This document shows, piece after piece, positions 51,288 through 59,512 of a stretch of 64,000 nt of DNA. The stretch comes from Segniliparus rugosus ATCC BAA-974. Its GTDB lineage: Bacteria > Actinomycetota > Actinomycetes > Mycobacteriales > Mycobacteriaceae. A program made the translations under genes and the position numbers. Positions within the stretch are counted from its first letter, which is position 1, and each line of letters starts with the position of its first letter. The notes below the pieces were generated by a model, which saw nothing but the letters and a program-made list of their open reading frames with translations, searched no databases and had not been told where the DNA came from. The stretch lies in NCBI RefSeq assembly GCF_000185725.2, contig NZ_KI391953.1, positions 1,294,750 to 1,358,749 on the forward strand, given 5' to 3'.

Positions 51288-52772
51288 ATGAGCCCGACGA
51301 TCGTCAATGCGGGGGTCATCGCCGCGTACTTCTCGCTCATGGTGGCCATCGGCTGGTGGGGACGGCGCAAGGCGAAGGGCTCCGCCGATTTCCTCCTCGC
51401 CGGCCGCAGCCTCGGTCCGGTGCTGTATTGCTCGACCATGGGCGCGCTGGTCATCGGCGGGGGCTCCACCGTCGGCGGGGTCGGATACGGCTACCAGCAC
51501 GGGCTCGCCGGAATGTGGATGGTCGTCGCCATCGGTTTCGGCGCGGCGGGGGTGAGCCTGCTGTTGGCGGGGAAGATCCGGGCGTTGCGGATCTACACCA
51601 TCGCGGAGATGCTCAAACTGCGCTACGGTGTCGAAGAGGCGGGCTGGTCCGGACTGGTGATGACGGCGCACGTCTTCCTGGTCTCGGTGACGTCGACCGT
51701 CGCCTACGCCACGGTCTTCCACGCCCTCCTCGGGCTCGACCACACGCGATCCACGCTGCTCGGCGGCGCGGTGGTGGTCCTGTATTGCGTCCTCGGCGGC
51801 ATGTGGGCCATCAGCCTGACCGATCTGGTGCAGTTCGCGATGAAGACGGCCGCGATTTTTCTGCTGCTGCTCCCAGCCGCGTTGGCCGCCTCGCACGGCC
51901 TCGCGGGCGCGCAGGAGAAATTCCACGGCCAGGCCTTCGACCCGTTCGCCGTCGGTTGGCGGCAGATCCTCACCTTTTTCGTCCTCTACACCGTCGGTTC
52001 GCTAGTCTCCCAGGACCTGTGGCAACGGGCGGCGACCGCCCGCTCCGCGTCGGTCGCGCGCTGGGCCGGGGCGGTCAGCGGTCTGTACTGCGTCGCGTAC
52101 GGGGTCGCGGTGGCGCTCATCGGGGCCGCCGGCGCGTTGCTGCGCCCCGAGCTGCGCCCGGGACAGGTGTACGCCGAGCTCGCCGTCTCGCTTCTGCCGC
52201 CTGTCTTGGGCGCTTTGGTCCTCGCGGGCGCGATGGCCGCGATGATGTCCACCGCGTCCGGCTCGATCCTCGCGGCGGCCACCGTGGCGCGCCGCGACGT
52301 GGTCCCGTTGTTGGCCGCCCTGCTCGGGAGGTCAGAGCCGCACCGGGAGAAGCCCGGCGAGGACGAGCCAGGCCGCTCGGAAGTCCGCCTCGACCGCGCG
52401 TACGTGTTGGCGTTCGGCCTCGCGAACGTGTTCGTCGCCTGCTTCATCGACAACGTGCTCGCCGCGCTCTCGGTCGGCTATGCCATCGTCGTGAGCGCGT
52501 TGATCGTGCCGGTCTTCGGCGGCTTCTTGTGGTCGAGGGCCACCGGGGCCGGGGCGTTGGCGGCGATGGGCGCGGGCTCGGCGGGGGCGGTGTTCGAGTT
52601 GCTGCGGACCGGGGATCCGGAGGCGATCACCCCGGTCTATCTCGGATTGGCCTGCTCCGCGGTCGTGTTCGTCGCGACGAGCCTCGCCACCGCGCCGACT
52701 CCGGCGCAGGTCCGCGCGAGGTGGGCGGCCCGCCTCCGGTCCGATCTGCGGGCGGAGCAGGCCGAGGCGTAG
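51288..52772 (+). CDS. Sodium:solute symporter (SSS family)
   Basis: The 494-residue protein has about 13 transmembrane helices and the SSS motifs GRSLGPVLYCSTMGALVIGGG (seen in part) and RIYTIAEMLKLRYG. The substrate is not readable; its divergent pairing with an agmatinase-like enzyme suggests agmatine or a guanidino acid. TAGGCT lies 6 nt before ATG 51288, with no Shine-Dalgarno, so leaderless expression is likely. Confidence 0.88.
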   Translation: MSPTIVNAGVIAAYFSLMVAIGWWGRRKAKGSADFLLAGRSLGPVLYCSTMGALVIGGGSTVGGVGYGYQHGLAGMWMVVAIGFGAAGVSLLLAGKIRALRIYTIAEMLKLRYGVEEAGWSGLVMTAHVFLVSVTSTVAYATVFHALLGLDHTRSTLLGGAVVVLYCVLGGMWAISLTDLVQFAMKTAAIFLLLLPAALAASHGLAGAQEKFHGQAFDPFAVGWRQILTFFVLYTVGSLVSQDLWQRAATARSASVARWAGAVSGLYCVAYGVAVALIGAAGALLRPELRPGQVYAELAVSLLPPVLGALVLAGAMAAMMSTASGSILAAATVARRDVVPLLAALLGRSEPHREKPGEDEPGRSEVRLDRAYVLAFGLANVFVACFIDNVLAALSVGYAIVVSALIVPVFGGFLWSRATGAGALAAMGAGSAGAVFELLRTGDPEAITPVYLGLACSAVVFVATSLATAPTPAQVRARWAARLRSDLRAEQAEA

Positions 52773-52852
52773 CCCTCAGGCCGAAGCGCGCCAGCGGAAC
52801 AGCCGCGACGCGGAATCCGGCCCGGCTTCGGCCGCCGCCTCGGGCCGGCTCG

Positions 52853-53650
52853 TCAGGGGAGCGCGAGCGCCCGCTCCACCGCGGAGATCGTCGGCGGCAC
52901 GTAGGAGCGTCCGAACAGCACCACGTGGACGAGGAGCATGAACGCTTGGTGCAGGCATTGGCGCTCTTCCCATCCGGCGCGCAGCGGATACTCGCGCTGG
53001 TACCCCGCGACGGTCTCCGCGAAGAGCGGCGCGCCGAACAGGCTCAGATACGCCAGGTCCGTCTCGCGGTGCCCGCCGTGGGCGGCGGGGTCGATGAGCA
53101 CCGCCCCCGCCGCTGTCCACATGACATTGCCGCTCCACAGATCCCCGTGGATCCGGCTCGGCGGCTCTTCGTCGTCGAAGTCTCCGTCCGCGCAGCGGCG
53201 CACGAGCTGCGCCAGCATCTCCTGATGCTCTTCCGAGAACGCTCTGCCCGCCCGTTCGGCCATCGGTCCGAGACGGTCGTATGCGTAGTGCTCGCCCCAG
53301 CGCGCCCGGTCGCGCAGCGGGACCGGCATCGGCGAGTCCAACGGGCCGAACCATCCGTCCTCGTCCCATCCGTCGGGGCCCGCCCCGAAACCGCGAGCCC
53401 CGGCCTGGTGCGTTCGGGCGAGCCCGCGACCGAACTCGTGGGCGGCACCGACGCTCGGCGGGACCGGATCGAGGCGGACCAAGGTCAGCGCGTGGTCGGT
53501 CACGTCAAGCACCGGCACGCAAGGAACTCCGGACGGAGCCGAGGCGAGCCAGCGCAGCCCCGCCGCCTCGCACGCGAAAAATCCGGGCGGAGCCGCCCGA
53601 TTGCGTTTCACGAATCGGGGCGGGTCCGTTGTCGAGACCGACTCTGCCAT
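52853..53650 (-). CDS. Fructosamine kinase-family protein
   Basis: The 265-residue kinase-fold protein has the catalytic HGDLWSGN motif (about residue 164) and the metal-binding DPAAHGGHRETDLA (about 181), both typical of FN3K. Such enzymes phosphorylate ketoamines so that glycated proteins or amino acids can be repaired. The N-terminal KRNRAAPPGFFACEAAGLRWL matches the family. ATG 53650 is used; a GATAAT lies 7 nt upstream. It is divergent from a secreted protease gene. Confidence 0.85.
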   Translation of the reverse strand: MAESVSTTDPPRFVKRNRAAPPGFFACEAAGLRWLASAPSGVPCVPVLDVTDHALTLVRLDPVPPSVGAAHEFGRGLARTHQAGARGFGAGPDGWDEDGWFGPLDSPMPVPLRDRARWGEHYAYDRLGPMAERAGRAFSEEHQEMLAQLVRRCADGDFDDEEPPSRIHGDLWSGNVMWTAAGAVLIDPAAHGGHRETDLAYLSLFGAPLFAETVAGYQREYPLRAGWEERQCLHQAFMLLVHVVLFGRSYVPPTISAVERALALP

Positions 53651-53702
53651 ATTTCCAATTATCGCCGCAAAAAGCGACGGCTCATCGGTTAGAGTGATTC
53701 TT

Positions 53703-54617
53703 ATGCACCGGACTGCGCCCATCGTGCGCATGCTCGCGTATTCGATGGCGCTTGCTCTGGCCGTGGTGTTTTCTAATCACTCTCGCGCGGTCGCGATGTC
53801 CAACGGCGCTGTGGTGTCCGATCCTGACGAGGCGCCTTGGGTGGTGGCGCTGACCATTCCGACAAAAGAGGGAATTCCGTCGACCGACCGGTTGAAATGC
53901 GGCGGCGTGCTCATCGCGCCGGACAAAGTCCTCACTGCCGCGCATTGCGCGGTCGCCCCGGATTCGTTCAGCGTCGACCCCGCCGTCTCGCCGCGTCCGA
54001 TGAGCGCCCGCTCCGTCGAAGTGCTTCGGGCCAACCGAGGTTTGAACGCGCCGAACACCGTGGCGAGGAGGGTGGTGTCGGTCTTCGTCGACCCGGACTT
54101 CCGCCTGCTCGCCTCGCCCATCGAGCCGCTCGACCCGTCCCGCGCGGCAGCGCGGCACGACCTCGCGGTTTTGGTGCTGGACCGGCCGTTCGGCGATCCG
54201 AAAGCGGTCATCCCGCTGACGGCCGCGCTGCCCGATCCGGGGGCGAGGGCCCGCGTCTACGGCCACGGGCTCACCCCGACGGGGGATATCTCGGACGATT
54301 TGCTGCGCGGCGGTCTGACCCTCATCTCGAACCAAGACTGCGACGCGCAGACTTTCGTCGACGTCAAATACATCGGCGCGGTGTGCGCGCAGACCACAGT
54401 GCTGCCGGAACTATCGGTCCAGGTCGGGTTCGGCGACAGCGGCGGCCCGCTCGTCGTGAAGGGCCCCGGCGGCGAGGACGTGCTCGTCGGCGTGGTCAGT
54501 TTCGGCACCGAGACGACCGGGCGGGTGTTCTCGTTCGGCTTCAACGCGTTCGCCGACGTCGCCGCTGCCAGGGGTTTCATCGAAGAACACGCCCCGGACG
54601 CGGTCTGGTCGGACTAG
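53703..54617 (+). CDS. Secreted trypsin-like serine protease
   Basis: The 304-residue chymotrypsin-fold (S1) protease has a signal peptide (AYSMALALAVVFS). The catalytic triad is visible: His in LTAAHC, Asp in RHDLAVL and Ser in GFGDSGGPL. Cysteines near each triad segment fit the usual disulphides. TAGAGT (53690-53695) lies 7 nt before ATG 53703, suggesting leaderless expression. The target protein is unknown. Confidence 0.9.
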   Translation: MHRTAPIVRMLAYSMALALAVVFSNHSRAVAMSNGAVVSDPDEAPWVVALTIPTKEGIPSTDRLKCGGVLIAPDKVLTAAHCAVAPDSFSVDPAVSPRPMSARSVEVLRANRGLNAPNTVARRVVSVFVDPDFRLLASPIEPLDPSRAAARHDLAVLVLDRPFGDPKAVIPLTAALPDPGARARVYGHGLTPTGDISDDLLRGGLTLISNQDCDAQTFVDVKYIGAVCAQTTVLPELSVQVGFGDSGGPLVVKGPGGEDVLVGVVSFGTETTGRVFSFGFNAFADVAAARGFIEEHAPDAVWSD

Positions 54618-55786
54618 TCGAGGGCAGTGTCGGACGTTTCTGGGCTGTCGCGGAGCCGTGTGCTCCAATAGACCGCGTCGACCCAGGTGGCGAGCGCCCG
54701 TTCGGTGAAGGCGTACCAACTGGCGCGTTGGTCTCCTGAGGGATGTTTTTGCGGTCGCACCCATCCCGAGCGCGCGAGCCGCCCAAGAAGGGAAGCCGCG
54801 GACGAGACGCTCATGCCGGCTGCCTTCGCCAGATCGGTCACCCGATGCGGGGTGTTCTGCCGCCCGCCGCGACCGAGCTCGACCAACAGGCGCTGTTCGG
54901 CGGGGGAGAGCCGTTGCAGCTGCTGCGCGTAATAAGGGGTGAGCCGGTCGATCACCCGTATGAACGCGGTGGGGAAGTCATTTCTTGTCTCGCCGTCGAG
55001 CTCTGCGGCGAAGAATTGCCATACTCTCGGGGAGCCTCCGAGCATCGCGTAATGAGTCGAAATTTTGAGCGCGGTAAATCCGTCCAGCCTCGAATTCTCC
55101 GGCGCGAACCGAGGGACGAGCTTCCGCACTAATTCCTCCGCTTCGAGTTCGGTGAGCTCAACGGTTCTCTCCACATCGAAAGATCCGTACCAGGGGTATT
55201 CGCGATTCGCGACGCCGGGGAACAACCCCCTTGCCGACGCGAGGAGCAGAATGGATTTCTGCGATTCGACAAAGCCGCGAAGAGCGGATTGTCCAGCGAG
55301 GCCGATGCGCTTGAAAATATCGTCGAGCTGTTCGACAACGACGAGCGCCATTTTGCCTCGGCATTGGTCGAGGAAGAGTTGTTCCAGGCCTGCTGTGTCC
55401 GCCGAGGCTCGGAGCTCAAGGGCGGACTCTTGGACGCTTGGCGGCCAAGTGCCCCTGATCATTTCGAGCAGAAGGTCGGCATAGGATCCTATGCCGAGGG
55501 TCCGCTCGTCCACCCAGACCGGCAGGATGTGCTCCTTCGCCCGGACCTGGCGGAGCGCCCGGTGCTGGGCGAGTTTGAGGACGTGCGTCTTCCCGGATCC
55601 GTATGGGCCGATCACCAATGTGTGCGGACGCGCTCCGGTGGCGCTCGCCTGCGTGATGCGCTCCGCCAATCGTTCGATGAGCGGACCGCTCCCGACGGTG
55701 ACTCGGTCCAATCGGTCAAGGTGCTCGCTTGTGCTCCTGGCCGCTGAGAAATAGTCGGACACGTTCGCGAGATCTTCTTGGCTCAT
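54614..55786 (-). CDS. AAA-type ATPase with C-terminal winged helix (second gene of pair)
   Basis: The 390-residue protein has Walker A VIGPYGSGKTHVLKL (about residue 59-73). A weak Walker B, ALVVVEQLDDIF, has Glu where Asp is usual. The C-terminal MarR-like winged helix has VTDLAKAAGMSVSSAASLLGRLARSGWV. The layout recalls Cdc6/STAND-like ATPases. It overlaps the previous ATPase gene by 4 nt (ATGA) and is convergent with the protease gene, sharing 4 nt. No enzymatic effector domain is seen. Confidence 0.75.
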   Translation of the reverse strand: MSQEDLANVSDYFSAARSTSEHLDRLDRVTVGSGPLIERLAERITQASATGARPHTLVIGPYGSGKTHVLKLAQHRALRQVRAKEHILPVWVDERTLGIGSYADLLLEMIRGTWPPSVQESALELRASADTAGLEQLFLDQCRGKMALVVVEQLDDIFKRIGLAGQSALRGFVESQKSILLLASARGLFPGVANREYPWYGSFDVERTVELTELEAEELVRKLVPRFAPENSRLDGFTALKISTHYAMLGGSPRVWQFFAAELDGETRNDFPTAFIRVIDRLTPYYAQQLQRLSPAEQRLLVELGRGGRQNTPHRVTDLAKAAGMSVSSAASLLGRLARSGWVRPQKHPSGDQRASWYAFTERALATWVDAVYWSTRLRDSPETSDTALD

Positions 55787-56934
55787 CGGCGCATCGCCAC
55801 CCAGGCGCGGCGCAAGAGTTCCGACGCGAACCGATCGGCATTGCCTTGGCGGCGCAGGTAGTGGTCCTGCTCCAGCCGTTCGACCAGCGCGACCAGCGTG
55901 TCCCGGTCCGCTACGTGATCGCTCGTCGAAGACAGCAGCCGGCGGGCCTCGTCGATGTCGAGCGCGGGGACGCTGCTCGCGTAGACGTCGAGCAGCGCGC
56001 GGACCAGGCCCGCTTCGGTTCCGTAGTACTCGGGTATGCGGTCTCGGTAGTGCCGAAGATTCCACGGGTCGGACGTATTGGCGAGGGCGTCTTCGATCAG
56101 ATGCGGGATGTCGTGGACGGTGATCTGCGCGCGCATGGCCGTCGCGTCGTCGCGCGCGGCCTTCGCCAGCAGCTGCACGTAATACGGGATGCGCTCGGCT
56201 GCCGTGGCGATGGCGGCGGCCGTCCCTTCTCGCGCGGGCACATGGCCGCCGAGCAGGAGGCATTCGGCGAGCCAGGCCGCGTCTGGCTCGGAGATCGGGC
56301 CGACAAGCAGCTTCGGGATGTCGTTGACGGTGGTCAGCGCTTCGTCGGAGACGTGGTGGAAGCCGATGGAGCCGGAGAGCACGGTCGCGAGGCGGCCGGG
56401 GTGCTCTTGGCGCAGCCGGCGAAGCAGGTGCAAGAACGCTTCGCCGGACCCGCGTTCTTTGCGCTCGAGGTTGCGGGCGAGCACAGTGATCTCGTCGATG
56501 AAAAGGACGAGCGCTTTGCTCTTGTCCCTGGGGATCGCCGACCGGATCAACCCTTCGAGGTGCTGTTCCGGGGCGGGGGTTCGCTCGGCTTTCATCGGCC
56601 CGGCGCTCAGCGTGAGTTTCCAGCGTTTTGCTTCGCGGGCGGCCGAAGAGCCGAGCCGCCCCAACTCGTCCGCGAGAGCCCGGACGAAGTTCTCGTACGA
56701 GTCGCGCTCGGCGGAGAGCTGCACCGCGTGATGTCCGGCTTCGCGGGCGGCTTCGTGCGCGAGCCTTGTCAAAGAGGTTTTGCCGTGCCTGCGGTCGCCG
56801 ACCAAGATGACTCCGCCGGTGGGGATGGCGGCGAGGATCTCTTGGACCTCCCGATCCCGTCCGACGATGTCGCTCAACGCGACGACCCCTCCGATGACCA
56901 GGGGCATCGGGCGTAGCTCGCGCGGAGAGCTCAT
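55783..56934 (-). CDS. AAA-type ATPase (first gene of pair)
   Basis: The 383-residue protein starts near MPLVIGG and VALSDIVGRDREVQEILAAI. It has Walker A VGDRRHGKTSLTRL, Walker B ALVLFIDEITVL and a C-terminal helical, possibly winged-helix part. It belongs to the broad STAND/archaeal-type ATPase group. ATG 56934 is preferred: TAGGAT (minus, 56942-56947) lies 7 nt upstream with TTGACG 16 nt before it, inside a long palindrome. ATG 56943 is the alternative. It forms a coupled operon with the second ATPase; function is unknown. Confidence 0.75.
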   Translation of the reverse strand: MSSPRELRPMPLVIGGVVALSDIVGRDREVQEILAAIPTGGVILVGDRRHGKTSLTRLAHEAAREAGHHAVQLSAERDSYENFVRALADELGRLGSSAAREAKRWKLTLSAGPMKAERTPAPEQHLEGLIRSAIPRDKSKALVLFIDEITVLARNLERKERGSGEAFLHLLRRLRQEHPGRLATVLSGSIGFHHVSDEALTTVNDIPKLLVGPISEPDAAWLAECLLLGGHVPAREGTAAAIATAAERIPYYVQLLAKAARDDATAMRAQITVHDIPHLIEDALANTSDPWNLRHYRDRIPEYYGTEAGLVRALLDVYASSVPALDIDEARRLLSSTSDHVADRDTLVALVERLEQDHYLRRQGNADRFASELLRRAWVAMRR

Positions 56935-56945
56935 AGCTTTCATCC

Positions 56946-57011
56946 TACGTCATATCTGTCGTACGTCAATATTGACGTACGACAGATATGACGTACGACA
57001 TTTATGTCGTA
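56946..57011. promoter_or_regulatory. 50-bp perfect palindrome and second inverted repeat controlling two divergent units
   Basis: Bases 56946-56970 and 56971-56995 are exact reverse complements with centre AATATT. A second inverted repeat, TACGACAT-TT-ATGTCGTA, spans 56994-57011. The 8-mer TGTCGTAC occurs four times, two per strand (starts 56957, 56977, 56993, 57005). It covers TTGACG-N16-TAGGAT for the ATPase operon (minus) and ATGACG-N16-TACAAT (57010-57015) for the permease (plus). It is far more AT-rich than its surroundings. Confidence 0.85.
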
Positions 57012-57105
57012 CAATTGACGGCCGCCCGCCGCGCGCCTCGTAACCCGGCGGGACACGGCGGCAGGAGCTAGGGTGTGAAGCACTGCGCAAGAGGAGATAT
57101 CGCCG

Positions 57106-58512
57106 ATGGCCGAACTCGACACCAGCGAGACCGGGTCCGATACCGGGCTCCGCCCAGGCCTGCGGCAGCGGCATCTGTCCATGATCGCCATCGGCGGCGT
57201 GATCGGGGCCGGGCTCTTCGTCGGCTCGGGGAAGACCGTCCACGACGTCGGACCCGGAGTCTTGCTGTCCTACGCGCTCGCCGGGCTGGTGGTGGTGCTC
57301 GTGATGCGGATGCTCGGCGAGATGTCGGCGGCGAGTCCCGAGACCGGCTCGTTCTCGGCCTACGCGGACCGCGCGATCGGGCGCTGGGCGGGGTTCTCCG
57401 TCGGCTGGCTCTACGCGGCGTTCTGGATTCTCGTCCTGCCGGTGGAGGCGGTGGCGGGCGCGCTCACGATCAACCGCTGGGTTGGTTGGGACGACAGCAA
57501 GCAGTGGATCTGGGCGCTGGCGCTCATGACCGCGCTCACGGTGGCCAATGTGCTCTCCGTGCGCAACTACGGCGAGTTCGAGTTCTGGTTCGCCTCGATC
57601 AAGGTCGTCGCGATCACGTTGTTCCTCGCGGTCGGGGTGCTGGCGGTCGCCGGGCTGATCCCAGGGCTGCGAGCGCCGGGCACGAGCAACCTGCTCGGGC
57701 ACGGCGGGCTCTTCCCGCACGGACCGCTCGCGGTGCTGGGCGCGGTCCCGGTTGTGGCCTTCTCGTTCATCGGCGCGGAGATCGCCACCATCGCGGCTGG
57801 GGAGTCGCAGGACCCGGCGAACGCGGTGCGCAAAGCGGTGAACTCGGTGGTCTGGCGGGTGCTCGTGTTCTACGTCGGCTCCCTCGCGATTGTCGTCACG
57901 CTCCTGCCGTGGGACGACGCGTCGGTCAAAGAGAGCCCGTACGTGGCGGTGATGAAGCTGTACGACGCGGGGTCCGCTGCGACGATCATGGACGTCATCG
58001 TGCTCACCGCGGTCTTGTCCTGCCTCAATTCGAGCCTGTACACCGCGAGCCGCATGCTGTTCTCGTTGTCGGAGCGGGGGGACGCGCCGAAGTTCTTGAG
58101 CAGGCTCAACGGGGCGGGGTCTCCTCGGAACGCGGTGCTCGCGGCGACGGTGGTCGGCTTTGCCGCAGTGGCGTGCAGCTACAAGTGGAAAGACGGCGTG
58201 TTCTCGTTCCTGATCGAGTCCACCGGCGGCATAGCGCTGTTGATCTGGCTCGTCATCGCGGTGTCCCAGCTGCGCATGCGGAAAACGTTCGAGCGCGACG
58301 GCGTGCTCCTGCCCGTGCGGATGTGGGGGTATCCGCACTTGACGGTGGCGGCTATCGCGGGAATCGTGGTCCTCTACCTCGGCTTCGGCCTGGAACGGGC
58401 GACCCGCCCTAAATTCCTGCTGACCACGGCGATCGCGGTCGTCGTGGTGGCGTGGGGCCTCGCTCGGGACGCCTGCGCCCGCAGGCGCGCGGCGCAGACG
58501 ACGGCCGGATGA
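57106..58512 (+). CDS. Amino acid permease (GABA/AAT subfamily of APC)
   Basis: The 468-residue protein has about 12 transmembrane helices. It carries the strongly conserved AAT motifs RQRHLSMIAIGGVIGAGLF, GEMSAASPETGSFSAYADRA and SFIGAEIATIAAGESQDP, as in GabP/CycA/AnsP. The substrate is an amino acid or GABA. AGAGGAG stands before ATG 57106. The upstream promoter lies inside the repeated palindromes, so it is probably controlled together with, or against, the ATPase pair. An F420-type oxidoreductase follows after 16 nt. Confidence 0.92.
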   Translation: MAELDTSETGSDTGLRPGLRQRHLSMIAIGGVIGAGLFVGSGKTVHDVGPGVLLSYALAGLVVVLVMRMLGEMSAASPETGSFSAYADRAIGRWAGFSVGWLYAAFWILVLPVEAVAGALTINRWVGWDDSKQWIWALALMTALTVANVLSVRNYGEFEFWFASIKVVAITLFLAVGVLAVAGLIPGLRAPGTSNLLGHGGLFPHGPLAVLGAVPVVAFSFIGAEIATIAAGESQDPANAVRKAVNSVVWRVLVFYVGSLAIVVTLLPWDDASVKESPYVAVMKLYDAGSAATIMDVIVLTAVLSCLNSSLYTASRMLFSLSERGDAPKFLSRLNGAGSPRNAVLAATVVGFAAVACSYKWKDGVFSFLIESTGGIALLIWLVIAVSQLRMRKTFERDGVLLPVRMWGYPHLTVAAIAGIVVLYLGFGLERATRPKFLLTTAIAVVVVAWGLARDACARRRAAQTTAG

Positions 58513-58528
58513 GATAGGCTCGACCCAC

Positions 58529-59512
58529 GTGAGTATCCGGCTGGGCTATCAAATACCGAACTTCACCTATGGCGGTTCGCCCTCCGAGGTCTTCCGAACG
58601 GTGCTCGCGCAGGCCCAGGACGCGGAGGCGGCCGGATTCGACAGCCTGTTCTTGATGGACCACCTCTACCAGCTTCCGACGCTCGGAGAGCCGGACGAGC
58701 CGATGCTGGAGGCGTACACGACGCTGGGCGCGATTGCGGCGGCGACCGAGCGCATTCGCCTCTCCGCCTTGGTCACGAGCAACACCTACCGCAATCCGGC
58801 GTTGCTGGCGAAGATCGTCACCACGTTGGACGTGATCAGCGGCGGTCGGGCGATGTTCGCCGTCGGGGCGGGGTGGTTCGAGCAGGAGCACGAGGGCTAC
58901 GGCTACGAGTTCGGCACGTTCGCCGACCGCTTCGAACGGCTCGCCGAGGCCTTCGAGATCGCCGTCCCGATGCTGCGGGGGAGCCGTCCGACGTTCCAAG
59001 GCAAGTGGTACCGGGTCGAGGACGCGGTCAACGAGCCCCGGCTGCGCGACGACATCCCGGTGCTCATCGGCGGCGGCGGCGAGCGCAAGACCTTCGGCCT
59101 CGCCGTCAGGCACGCCGACCACCTCAACCTCGTCTGCGGCACCTCCGAGCTGCCGCACAAGCTCGACGTCCTGCACCAGCGGCTGCTCGAAGCGGACCGC
59201 GACCCCGCGACCCTCGAGGTCAGCTATTTCGCCCAGGTGATCCTCGACGAGGACGGCGAACGGGCGCGGCAGCTGCTGCGCGAGCGGTTCGCGAAGCGCG
59301 GGATCGACTTCCCGGCTCTTTCCGAGGCGGAGCGGCTCGCGCTCACCGACCGGATGTTCGCGGGCAATCCGGTCGAAGTGTCCCGCGAGATCAAGACCAG
59401 GGTGCTCGACCACGGGGTGGACCGGCTGGTCATCAACCTCGCCGCGAACGGCCACGAGCCGGGAGTCGTCGAGCTCGCGGGCAAGACGCTCAGACCGTTG
59501 TTGGCCGAATAG
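58529..59512 (+). CDS. LLM-class F420-dependent oxidoreductase
   Basis: The 327-residue protein is a close paralogue of the gene at 43622 (MDHLYQLPTLGEPDEPMLEA, SNTYRNPALLAKI, GGRAMFAVGAGWFEQEHEG). Probably F420-dependent; substrate unknown. The start is GTG 58529; TAGGCT lies 8 nt upstream, so it can be expressed alone as well as with the permease. Its stop region overlaps the convergent symporter gene by 23 nt. Confidence 0.88.
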   Translation: MSIRLGYQIPNFTYGGSPSEVFRTVLAQAQDAEAAGFDSLFLMDHLYQLPTLGEPDEPMLEAYTTLGAIAAATERIRLSALVTSNTYRNPALLAKIVTTLDVISGGRAMFAVGAGWFEQEHEGYGYEFGTFADRFERLAEAFEIAVPMLRGSRPTFQGKWYRVEDAVNEPRLRDDIPVLIGGGGERKTFGLAVRHADHLNLVCGTSELPHKLDVLHQRLLEADRDPATLEVSYFAQVILDEDGERARQLLRERFAKRGIDFPALSEAERLALTDRMFAGNPVEVSREIKTRVLDHGVDRLVINLAANGHEPGVVELAGKTLRPLLAE

